From Nemertoderma westbladi (taxonomy: Eukaryota > Xenacoelomorpha > Nemertodermatida > Nemertodermatidae), in contig JAUCBJ010008222.1 of the NCBI GenBank assembly GCA_032718475.1, forward strand, positions 1 through 26,547: DNA of 26,547 bases, given 5' to 3'. The notes under the pieces are model-generated. The model was not told the origin of the DNA and ran no database searches. It saw only the letters and a list, made by a program, of their open reading frames with translations. Both the position numbers and the translations under genes were made by a program. This document shows positions 18,875 through 26,547 of the stretch, one piece after another. Positions within the stretch are counted from its first letter, which is position 1; every line of letters begins with the position of its first letter.

Positions 18875-19091
18875 TGTTTGTCATTTTATCAACGGCGTCG
18901 TGATCGAAGAATTGAATAAAAGCGAAACCTCTATTCCTCCCCGAATCCTTGTCGCGTTTAATATCGATGGATTCTATCTCGCCGAATTGTGCGAAGTATT
19001 CCTTAAGGTCGTCCTCGGTTATGCCTTCACCCCCCAGACCGCCCACAAAGACCTTCTTTGTGCTGACATGGGCACCGGGTTTAGCCGAATC
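18875..19091 (-). CDS. hnRNP A/B-family protein, exon with inter-RRM linker and most of RRM2
   Basis: A 217-bp exon after TTAATTATTAG|. It begins in phase 0 with DSAKPGAHVSTKKVFVGGLG, nearly the hnRNP A1 linker plus RNP2 (DSQRPGAH, then KKIFVGG). Next come ITEDDLKEYFAQFGEIESID, the RNP1 motif RGFAFIQF, and FDHDAVDKMT, again parallel to A1 (DDHDSVDKI). The aromatic RNP positions needed for RNA stacking are present. Donor A|GTAAGT is at 18875. Joined to the next two exons it gives 714 bp, exactly 238 codons with the stop. RRM1 must be encoded beyond the window or in exons I cannot find. The family binds UAG-containing RNA and acts in splicing, RNA export and localisation. Confidence 0.95.
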
Positions 19092-19417
19092 CTAATAATT
19101 AATGAATAAGAATGAAATAGAAATACCCTCGCTAATGTTTTTTTTTTACAAACAACATCGCTAAAATGTTCGCTAAATGAGTGATTTTCTGATCGGTTAT
19201 TTCATTTCCGATGTCGGATTTAATGCTTGGTTGATTTATTGTCTGTCTTTCTGTCAGTACGACTGACTTTCAGTTTGTCTGTCTCTTTGTTGGTCTCTTT
19301 GTCAGAAAACATAATGATTTGGAAACGTAATGTTAATTTAATTGAAATCAAAACATGCTATAGTAAAATAATCCAAATTGTCGACATGCTGCAGCTAGGG
19401 GGTCTGCCATTTACGAA
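19092..19417. other. Upstream hnRNP intron, first part, no other feature
   Basis: AT-rich, with CTGTCTTTCTGT-type pyrimidine-rich patches around 19240-19300. No exon-like sequence for RRM1 is visible here or further right. Confidence 0.5.
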
Positions 19418-19787
19418 GATTTATAATATGTTAAGGATAGAGGGTCTAAGCCTTTCGGGCCTAAACCCTTCTTCAGGCGATTATTAGAATAAAATAAAAC
19501 TGAAATTTGAATTTATACAGACACAACCGCAAAATGCAGAACAGTGATCGGTACCGGTACAGCCTAAACAATGTATTGCTCAGGACAGTAGCCAATCACG
19601 TGCCACTACCGGTAAAAGTACTGTAGTTAGGAAATACATGTAATTGGATTAGTTTTAAAGTAGGGACACCAATATTAATAATAATGATAATTAATAAATT
19701 AGCTAATACATTAAATTACATACCTAATGAAACTACCTATATGCACCTGAAATGAATTTGGAAAATTATCTACTGTAGTTAATTGAA
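19418..19787 (+). repeat. Left inverted arm of Penelope-like element 2
   Basis: About 370 bp matching the reverse complement of the right arm almost base for base, for example CAATGTATTGCTCAGGACAG and AGTTTTAAAGTAGGGACACC. It lacks about 40 bp present at the right-arm outer end, between GAGGG and GGCCTTTCGG. Confidence 0.9.
19453..19476 (-). ncRNA. Hammerhead-ribozyme core in the left arm of Penelope-like element 2
   Basis: The minus strand reads CTGAAGA, stem II GGGT-UUAG-GCCC, then GAAA: the invariant CUGANGA and GAAA boxes in the right order with a 4-bp stem and tetraloop between them. It is on the same strand as the element coding part. Stems I and III are short or unclear, as in the minimal Penelope hammerheads. 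Cleavage is not shown. Confidence 0.55.
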
Positions 19788-20101
19788 AGAGCCACCAATA
19801 TTAGAAATTAAAAGTTATATTATTTAAATTTATTCACGGATAGTACAGTAGTTAGAGTAGAGAAAGGAACCGATATGAACTGTAGTTGGATATAGCAAAT
19901 AGACTAATTAAGAAATCAACAATATTAATAATAATAAAAATAGTATAAAATAAAATATAAAAACTTTTAGTTTGGAAGTGGAATGTTCGTTTATATAGTA
20001 GCACCAATACTGGAAAACGATTTGAAAACGAGAATTTAACGAATAATAGTATGATATAAGCACCAATATTAAATTAATAAATTCTTACTACAAGTTTGAG
20101 A
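19788..20101. other. AT-rich 3' part of Penelope-like element 2
   Basis: No coding frame. A motif close to CACCAATATTAATAATAAT recurs at about 19665, 19795, 19918, 20005 and 20065, suggesting an old degenerate tandem repeat. Confidence 0.4.
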
Positions 20102-21116
20102 TTACGAATGATAATGGGTGGAGTATACTTTACTGTATATTGGCGGTAGAACTTTATTTAGTGGGGGACGTAAAGTGTTAATATACCAGCTTTCATAAGC
20201 AAGCAAGTGGGTCATCTCTACAGTGTAAAGTGGCAGTGACGCTGAAATTATCAAGTGTACAAGTATCGAAGTGCTTAAGTAGGAGTGCATCGTGTCGTGT
20301 GATAACTTCATCCACGTGTGTGTGATACCACGTAGGGTTACGTATGTTAGAGCGGTGATTGTTCATTCGGAGGTGTAATCGTTGCATAGTTTCGCCCAAA
20401 TAAAATTGGTCGCTATGAACTTTGCACCTTATCGTATATAGCACGTTGTTGGACCTATACGTGAAACGTTCTGGAATAGTGTCACCCCATGGAGTCTCGG
20501 TATCCTTGGTTACTGAGTGGCAAGTAAGACACCCCTTGGTTTTGCATGGGAAATTTCCTTTACCAGGTAATTTGGGCACGGTATTCTTTGTAAATAGTAT
20601 ATTACCGAGGCTTATACCTAGCTGTGAAATAACAACTAGATTAATATTTTTTAAATAGTGAGCAAAACTCGTGAGTACAGACTTAATCTGTATTAGGAAC
20701 TGGGGCGGTACTGTTAAATAGTAGGTGTCGACAGGCTCAACCGGTGTTGGGTTAACCTGCGGTTCCCAACGTCGTAGTGAGTGGATTATACGTGTGGGGT
20801 ATCCTTGGGTTAAACACCCTTCAAGGTATTTATCCCGGTATATTGCGTAGTCTTCGAGTCTATCAGACAGTCTCCTAAGTGGTAACAGTTGTGATTTAAC
20901 TATGTTAGTAAGCATAATGGGTCCATGTGCACTATTGAAGTTAATGGGGACCTTGTTACTACATGGCTTTTTATAACGCGATACAATTAACATATTATTA
21001 ATTACGGTTATAGTCATATCTAGAAAAGTAATACTTTCTGAAGAGAATTCAGCGGTATACTTTATATCGCTATTATTGTATAGTGCGACTGAGGCATTAT
21101 TAGCATTAGCTTCCAT
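20102..21116 (-). pseudogene. Penelope-like protein fragment: RT thumb, linker and GIY-YIG nuclease, frameshifted
   Basis: From 21116 the frame starts inside the RT C-terminal part (ITFLDMTITVINNMLIVSRY, then KKPCSN). It continues through the linker typical of these proteins (FPCKTKGCLTCHS) to the GIY-YIG domain: VLYTIRCKVHSDQFYLGET, then RLHLRMNNH. The RT core with its catalytic aspartates is absent. Near 20215 the frame breaks: the first frame ends HCRDDPLACL at 20193, while the conserved end (HLLAYESWYINTLRPPLN) continues in another frame to 20102. One small indel therefore separates the two parts. The protein is not functional for retrotransposition by itself. Confidence 0.82.
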
Positions 21117-21200
21117 CCATTAGCTTCAATTAACTACAGTAGATAATTTTCCAAATTCATTTCAGGTGCATATAGGTAGTTTCATTAGGTATGTAATTTA

Positions 21201-21797
21201 ATTTTATTTACTATGCAATCAATATAACCAACCATATGCAGTTTGTTATGTCCAGTTTATATCCTTCTGATTTACATTTTTAATTTTAACATAGAAGCAA
21301 TAAGTACAGCTATCATTTTTACACAATATTCATATGCAATAGTAGATATATGGATAGCAATACCACTGCCTAATTGACAGATTGATATTGAATTAATGTG
21401 CTCAAATAATTTGTTCATATCCAAAGGTATGCATTAAAACTAATAATTTGTTTATGTAGGTGACCCCAACATATTTTTTAAAACACATCTGGTGTTGCAA
21501 GTAGCCCCTTTCATGTCCAAAATATAACAATATGTTAAAATATTCGCTATATATATTGAAATCAAAGTGATGTTTCAAGTAACCCCACCTTGGGGCTACT
21601 TGAAACACAGCAGAAATTTTTAAAAAAATGTGTTACAAATGGCCCAAATATACAATAACAATGCTTGAAATTGAAATTTGATAACTCTATTATACACTGC
21701 TATGACAACAACCTGAGCTTGGTAAAGCTAAGGCATTGTAAATAATTTTAGAAATGTTATAGATCGCAATTTATGTTGCAAGTAGCCCCGTTTTACG
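21201..21797. mobile_element. Insertion with repeated CAAGTAGCCCC motif, type unknown
   Basis: Absent from the matching left arm, so it was gained by the right arm (or lost from the left). The 16-mer TGTTGCAAGTAGCCCC occurs at 21493 and 21774. A related 37-bp near-perfect palindrome (TGTTTCAAGTAACCCC, a 5-base loop, GGGGCTACTTGAAACA) is at 21571-21607. No coding frame. It may be a non-autonomous transposon or foldback element. Confidence 0.5.
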
Positions 21798-22026
21798 GTA
21801 ATTTATTAATTATCATTATTATTAATATTGGTGTCCCTACTTTAAAACTAATCCAATTACATTTATTTCCTAACTATTACAGTACTTTTACCGGTAGTTG
21901 CACGTGATTGGCTACTGTCCTGAGCAATACATTGTTTAGGCTGTACCGGTACGGGTCACTGTTCTGAATTTTGCGGTTGTGCCTGTATAAATTCAAATTT
22001 CTGTTTTATTTTATTCTAATAATCGC

Positions 22027-22050
22027 CTAAAGAAGGGTTTAGGCCCGAAA
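22027..22050 (+). ncRNA. Mutated hammerhead-ribozyme core in the right arm of Penelope-like element 2
   Basis: The plus strand reads CTAAAGA, GGGT-UUAG-GCCC, GAAA. The invariant G of CUGA is A here, which would abolish or strongly reduce cleavage. It is otherwise the mirror copy of the left-arm core. Confidence 0.45.
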
Positions 22051-22125
22051 GGCCTCGCGAATAATAATAATACAAAACGTTTTTATTGCTGGGGAATACC
22101 CTCTATCCTTAACATATTATAAATC

Positions 22126-22926
22126 ATAGTAAAATAGTCAACCTACAAAACCAAACATGTTGAAAAGCAACAACCTACATAATCTGATACGCAACTAAAT
22201 TCTACACAAAAATCTAACAAAATACGTTTTTTTTGAATTTTTTGGCCTAAAAAAAGTAAAGCATCCCATTAAACTATAATTATTTAGAACCGCAATTATT
22301 ACAATAAGGGTTAAAAATAATATCCCGTCATTCAAAAGAGAACAGACATGACAGTAGCCAGACCTATTTAACCAATCACACACCCGACAGGTTAGCAGAG
22401 TATATTCATATATTCAAATAAAGCAATTATCTGCGTTGCACAAAATTAAGTTTTAGTTTTAGATAAAATTACCAGAACTCATTACGCCATATATATACAA
22501 AAATACAAGTGAGAGAAATACAATACTGAGTTAGAGTTACGAGGTGATGGCAAACCGAAACTTTTAAAATCATGTGGCTAAAATTTGGTAACCTAATATT
22601 AAGTCTTCAATGAAACAACCAAATTGAATATTTACGAAAAATAGGAAATCCAAATAGGTAAAATAAATAAGTAATTTATACTTATTACTTACATATTTAT
22701 TTAATCTACGGATATCAAAAGCTTATAAAACATACGAAGCGTAAAATATATTTACTTTATTTATTCAAAGATGTGCTTATAAGATGCCAATAATACAGTG
22801 TAAACATATTCATTATCATTATGAACACATGATAAGATATATGAAAAGGTTGTTAGTTACATAACAAGTACATTTATTATCGAATTGAATCAATAGGCAC
22901 TGGTTGATTACTTGTGTAGACTATAG
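22126..22926. other. AT-rich DNA, no gene seen
   Basis: No credible coding frame. The last 50 bases belong to the 3' UTR of the minus-strand gene at 22927-23391. Confidence 0.5.
22873..22878 (-). terminator. Polyadenylation signal AATAAA for the RG-rich gene
   Basis: AATAAA on the minus strand about 50 bases after the stop codon at 22927-22929, followed by T/G-rich sequence (GTACTTGTTATG), the usual downstream context. Confidence 0.6.
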
Positions 22927-23391
22927 TTAGTTCATCGGTTTACCGTCCCACGAAGTCTTGGGAAAGTTGCTCCATTGGCCGCTGCCACAGGGATCAATGG
23001 CCGAGGCTGCACCCTTACTCGCACCCCTAACTGCACCCCTGGTGCCACTGCGTCCACCTTTACCACCCCGTCCACGACCAGCACTCCCTGCGACACGCAC
23101 GCCGGTGCTCCTGCTTCTGGCCCCTCTGGTAGCGCCCCGCTTAGCGCCCACACTTCGCCCACGCCCACCCCCTTTCTTCCCAACCTGGCCCCGTTTCGCC
23201 GCTGGTTTCCGACCACGCGATTTCTTCCCCGCCGATCCAACAGGTGGAATCCCTCGCGTTGGTCTCTGATTCTCGCTACTCAGCGCCCAGTCTGGGTACT
23301 TCGGTTCGACACCGACATCGTCCTGCTCAGTCGCAACACATCTGGGCATTCGGGATTTACTTTTTCTCGAAAATTTACTGTCTTTAGCCAT
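22927..23391 (-). CDS. Small basic RG-rich protein with AT-hook-like motif, function unknown
   Basis: 154 residues, apparently intronless. ATG at 23391 has a good context (AAAAATGG), the stop TAA is at 22927-22929, and AATAAA lies 50 bases on. The N-terminus is Lys/Ser-rich (MAKDSKFSRKSKSRMPR). A conserved-looking acidic/aromatic part follows (EQDDVGVEPKYPDWALSSEN, residues 22-41). Residues 52-128 are Arg/Gly/Lys-rich with SRGRKPAAKRG (58-68, AT-hook-like) and GRGRGGKGGRSG. The C-terminus has GQWSNFPKTSWDGKPMN. I do not recognise the family. The composition suggests binding to RNA or DNA in the nucleus or nucleolus. The GC-rich codons stand out from the AT-rich flanks, as in the hnRNP exons. 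If the hnRNP gene has its RRM1 exons further right, this gene is nested in its intron on the same strand. Confidence 0.72.
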   Translation of the reverse strand: MAKDSKFSRKSKSRMPRCVATEQDDVGVEPKYPDWALSSENQRPTRGIPPVGSAGKKSRGRKPAAKRGQVGKKGGGRGRSVGAKRGATRGARSRSTGVRVAGSAGRGRGGKGGRSGTRGAVRGASKGAASAIDPCGSGQWSNFPKTSWDGKPMN

Positions 23392-23422
23392 TTTTTTTTA
23401 TAGAATAAATTAACTCAGTTAC

Positions 23423-23428
23423 TTTATA
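23423..23428 (-). promoter_or_regulatory. TATAAA box upstream of the RG-rich gene, tentative
   Basis: TATAAA on the minus strand about 32 bases before the ATG. If used, the 5' UTR would be almost absent, so it may be chance in this AT-rich DNA. Confidence 0.25.
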
Positions 23429-24169
23429 CCATAGATTAATATATACTAAATACTAGACAGACAGTAGTAGGGTTGCTTTTAATTTAATCAATTTTACTTT
23501 TTGTCCAAAATTATTGGCCAAAAGGTACTTCACTTTCGTATTTTCTTCTAAAAACACGAATCCTAAACCTGGAGTTTCAAAATAAAAAATAGTTGAGAAA
23601 CAATAGATGAGAATTATTAGTACCTCCTAACAATACCTTGTATAAATAAAAGCACTACAATTGGTAAAAACTTATAAAAAAAAACGTTCGTTGGGGTAAA
23701 TTGTTAATTTTTCATATTTTACGTTACGATAAAGATTTAGGTTTTATCCAGTTAATCTACCACTACCATAAAACCTGAAAAAAATCGTAATCAGATAAAT
23801 CAATCCAAGCTACATTTTTGAATTCAGTCCATATCAGTAAGTGTAAAATGTTCCAGAACGTTGGGTAAATCGTTAAATATAATAAATGGCCTACACCGAA
23901 AGATAATTCTTGCAATCTTTGAACGCCTATAACTGTTTCTCAACAAAACTCAGGCACATATTTGGGAACCTTGCAACGCAATCTTTCTAATGATATGATA
24001 TAAATAAATCACGACTCATGTGAAGAATGGCAGCGGTAGGAAGAAAGGTGTAATTTTGCAAGACACTTATTAAAATGCTGTCTTGTCGACAACACCCCTG
24101 ACCAATTTTGTTTCGTTTGTTGTTTTTATTTTATTATAGAAGTGGAAATACTAGCCGGTACTCATCTTA
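23429..24169. other. AT-rich DNA, no gene seen
   Basis: No coding frame. A short imperfect direct repeat (ACGTT-GTTGGGGTAAATTG-like) occurs near 23685 and 23858. Confidence 0.5.
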
Positions 24170-24447
24170 GACCGCGTTCACACTACCGAGTCAAAGTCAA
24201 AATATAAAACAAATCACATGAAATTTATTGTTTTCTAGAATGCCCTTTTATGTATTATATATATAATTATATGATGTTAGACAACCACGACTTTAGAGGG
24301 ATTGTGATATTAAGGGAATAAGACCCCATGTCTTATTTTATAGTTTTCTTATGTATTATATTAGGCCTATATAATGTATTATTATTTAGTATTGCCAGCT
24401 AGCTAGATTTATTTTCTTGACTTTGATTCGGTAGTGTGAACGCGGCC
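24170..24447. mobile_element. MITE, 278 bp, with 31-bp terminal inverted repeats
   Basis: The left end GACCGCGTTCACACTACCGA (24170-24189) and the right end read inverted as GGCCGCGTTCACACTACCGA (24447-24428) continue for 31 bp with two mismatches. The interior is AT-rich and noncoding, with a repeated TTATGTATTATAT block. Flanking target duplication is unclear (CTTA left, CTTC right). It is a non-autonomous DNA transposon; I do not assign the superfamily. Confidence 0.8.
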
Positions 24448-24761
24448 TTCGTTGAATCTGAGTATTTTCAGATAGCTAGTTAATCAGCTTAGTAAAAAAA
24501 ATATTAAAAATAAACACAAGAACAACATGGTTTACTCGGTTGTAGCTATGGAGTTATTTATGGCAGATACCGGTACAAATTAATGATAAAATCAAAAAAT
24601 ATTGTTGCAGCTAGTGTTATTAATGTTTGTTACTTGCTAGCATTTTTCGTTGAGTTGAAAACAAATTTAGCTAAATTGAAATTGCAAAAATATTCTAGAA
24701 TAAGAAAAAAATGTAAATAAAATAAAACATTATTTTTTTATAATATTTGTAAATAGGGTAG
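24448..24761. other. AT-rich spacer, nothing seen
   Basis: No coding frame or repeat of note between the MITE and the foldback element. Confidence 0.5.
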
Positions 24762-25462
24762 TAGGCGAGTCAATCTAGCCGAAAAAGGTGGTCAACCCAT
24801 AACAAATTCGCAATTCATACAAACCAATTTTATTTTCTTCTACATTACCTTGTTAACACCCCCAAAAAAGTCTATAAAAATATATTATGGGGATCACCTT
24901 CAATTTCCTGTTTCTTTCCTTAGCAACATGGATTTTACATAGCAACAGGGGGTCTATTAGTGGGATTTTCTCCAAATTTGGTACAAACAAACTTTACTCT
25001 AATGACTATCGATTGACTAAAGTATGCACTTCTATATAGTTGCCAATTTAGTTTCCAGAGCAACCGAAATTTGTGTAATAATTTAACCATTTTTAATATA
25101 TACCAATTTTGCTGGTACAATATAGAGAGCTTATTTACACAACTTCTCTACTAAACGGGTGGATGTAACCTCGCCCATCAGATTAATCGACCTCAAAATT
25201 TGCATAGAATCACAGCTTATTGTGAAATTAATTAAATTATTCTGGAACATCACAAATTTGCTACTTACTTTTCCCTACTGTTCCTTTTGTTTGGCTTGTT
25301 TTATGCAAATTTACGTAGAATTTCCATGAATTAACATATGACCCGCAAAATATAATTTTATAGAATTTTTTTGGTCATTAATAAGGTAATAGAGAATCCA
25401 AAATGTGTGGTTCGGATTTATTGCGAAATACTTATTGGTTTTTTATTAGATTGACTCGACTA
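24762..25462. mobile_element. Degenerate foldback or MITE, 0.7 kb, long inverted arms
   Basis: CGAGTCAATCTA at 24766-24777 is perfectly inverted at 25447-25458. The similarity runs inward for about 150 bp with substitutions and indels: ATTCGCAA, CATTACCTT, AAAAAAGTCTATAAAA on the left correspond to TTTCGCAA, TATTACCTT, AAAAAAATTCTATAAAA on the right arm read inverted. The middle is noncoding. It is older than the 278-bp MITE, judging by arm divergence. Confidence 0.65.
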
Positions 25463-26547
25463 TGTATCTATATATTATTATAATAGGTAGTATTTCGAAC
25501 AATAATAGCTATCATGAAAAATATTATGTTGCATAAAAGTAGACAATGTTCTAGAACATAGATATTAGATATATAAAAATCAAGGAAACTTTAGCTCGTT
25601 GAAAACAATTGGATGGGGATGTCGTCGATAGAACTAGTTCCTATTTTTCCAAATTTTACAATCTATCCACTTTGTTTAAAAATATTGTTATACAATAAAT
25701 AATTGAAGAGTTATTTTGATGGTTGCTGATATAAAATATGTGTACTGGTGCAGTATGCGTACAGTCCCACCAAATTTTATTTACTAGCTAGTTTTTGAGA
25801 ATTTTTTTTTGAAATGTACCAGAACAGAACATGTTAATTATTTTATTTTGAAAAAATTTATATTCTAGAACAAATATTTTTTGTTCTAGACCATGTAACA
25901 AGTACTAACTACGGCAAAAGATTTGGACAGGGAAGAAGGAGTACAGAGTTAGTTCCGTAAATACTAGCTAGACATCCCTAAAACACTATCTATCTACCAT
26001 AACATTTATTAGTTTATACAAATTGAAGGGCCAAATTGTGCATATTGACAAAATTACAGTAAATGAAAATTTCTAGAATTCTCCCAGTATATATACATCG
26101 ATTCTAAATTATATTATTGAAAATTCATCCTTCGGTCAGCCTCCAGTCGTACACGACTTCGAGGCCTTGTATTTATAGAACGCCTTAGAATCCATAAATA
26201 AAAAGAATAACATAATTTGTTAAATGTAGAACAAAATAGTAGATGTTCTCGGTAACAAAAAATCGTTATTAAAAAATAGCTAAAAAAGTTGGAGATAAGA
26301 TAGAATTTACCGGTACCCAATAATTAAGTAAAGGTTTGTAAAAAAATTTGGGGACAGGTCTGTAGACTGATCCTATCTATATTCCCCTATTAAGTGTTAA
26401 ATGTTATGACACTATATACCAGGACATACAGATTCCAGAATTTGTATATAAAAATGAAAAAATGTAACTTTGACGACAACAAAACTAATTACAATCTGTG
26501 CCGTAAATTGTATAAGTCTGGTTCAAAATCCAAATCCTGAAATAATT
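25463..26547. other. AT-rich DNA, no gene seen
   Basis: No convincing coding frame on either strand. The one notable structure is the palindrome at 25864-25890. Several TCTAGAAC motifs occur around 25550, 25864, 25884 and 26071. Confidence 0.5.
25864..25890. repeat. Perfect 11-bp inverted repeat
   Basis: TCTAGAACAAA and TTTGTTCTAGA separated by 5 bases. It could form a small hairpin or be a dimeric binding site. Confidence 0.8.

Larger units (their letters stand above)
19418..22125 (-). mobile_element. Penelope-like element 2, with long inverted arms, decayed
   Basis: The minus-strand coding part (21116-20102) lies between inverted arms at 19418-19787 and 21125-22125, which share GATTTATAATATGTTAAGG at their outer ends and GTAGTTAATTGAA at their inner ends. 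The right arm is split by about 600 bp of other repeat DNA (21201-21797). Both arms carry a hammerhead-type core. Inverted pseudo-LTRs with hammerheads are known for Penelope-like elements. No clear target-site duplication was found. Confidence 0.75.
21125..22125 (-). repeat. Right inverted arm of Penelope-like element 2, interrupted
   Basis: Pairs with 19418-19787 in two blocks, 21125-21200 and 21798-22125. The middle is an insertion. Confidence 0.88.

Noticed and set aside
14154-18919. Many long open frames with LATM, VSNN, LLLT or IVAN repeats on both strands
   Set aside because: They arise because the 12-bp unit is a multiple of three and has stops in only one frame per strand. They lie inside an intron.
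18875-19091. A separate short RRM gene starting at an internal codon near 19046
   Set aside because: A clear acceptor at 19092 and linker residues DSAKPGAH show this is an internal exon, and a donor at 18875 ends it.
22958-23403. Plus-strand Pro/Thr-rich frames opposite the RG-rich gene
   Set aside because: Shadows of the GC-rich minus-strand gene, which has start context and a polyadenylation signal.

Overview
This is animal nuclear DNA, most likely from an AT-rich invertebrate. It has spliced genes with GT-AG introns, a near-intact LINE, two decayed Penelope-like elements with hammerhead-type cores, short inverted-repeat elements, and three long tandem arrays. I cannot name the species. 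The host gene I can place is an hnRNP A1/A2B1-family RNA-binding protein on the minus strand: RRM2 in exons 18875-19091 and 13543-13614, and a Gly-rich tail with an M9-like nuclear localisation signal in 12771-13195. The three exons join in frame to 237 codons plus a stop. The RRM1 exons are not in the window.

Layout from left to right. 1-about 4790 is a minus-strand LINE with ORF1 (zinc fingers, coiled coil) and ORF2 (endonuclease and reverse transcriptase). 5365-7231 is a Penelope-like element with inverted arms, apparently inserted in a pogo/Tigger-like remnant. 7275-8720 is intergenic DNA with a degenerate foldback and old repeats. 8800-10103 is a 41-bp satellite and 10440-11880 a related 32-bp satellite, separated by a short unique segment. 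12771-19091 is the hnRNP 3' part, whose 5.26-kb intron is mostly a 12-bp minisatellite of about 400 units. 19418-22125 is a second Penelope-like element with long inverted arms. 22927-23391 is a small intronless-looking gene for an RG-rich basic protein. 23392-26547 is AT-rich DNA with a 278-bp MITE and a 0.7-kb foldback element.

The most interesting points are these. (1) The LINE has a textbook -1 frameshift heptamer, GGGAAAC, two codons before the ORF1 stop. ORF2 lies in the -1 frame and has no AUG anywhere before or inside its endonuclease domain, so a fused ORF1-ORF2 product is a concrete hypothesis. (2) The hnRNP intron is packed with a 12-bp unit that ends 14 bp from the 5' splice site. 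Each unit holds a perfect SOX-type AACAATG on one strand and a branch-point-like TGCTAAC on the transcript strand. (3) The 32-bp satellite downstream of the hnRNP gene has a canonical G-quadruplex motif per unit on the transcript strand. (4) The Penelope-like elements carry paired inverted arms with hammerhead ribozyme cores. All functional readings of the arrays are inference; the motifs themselves are visible.
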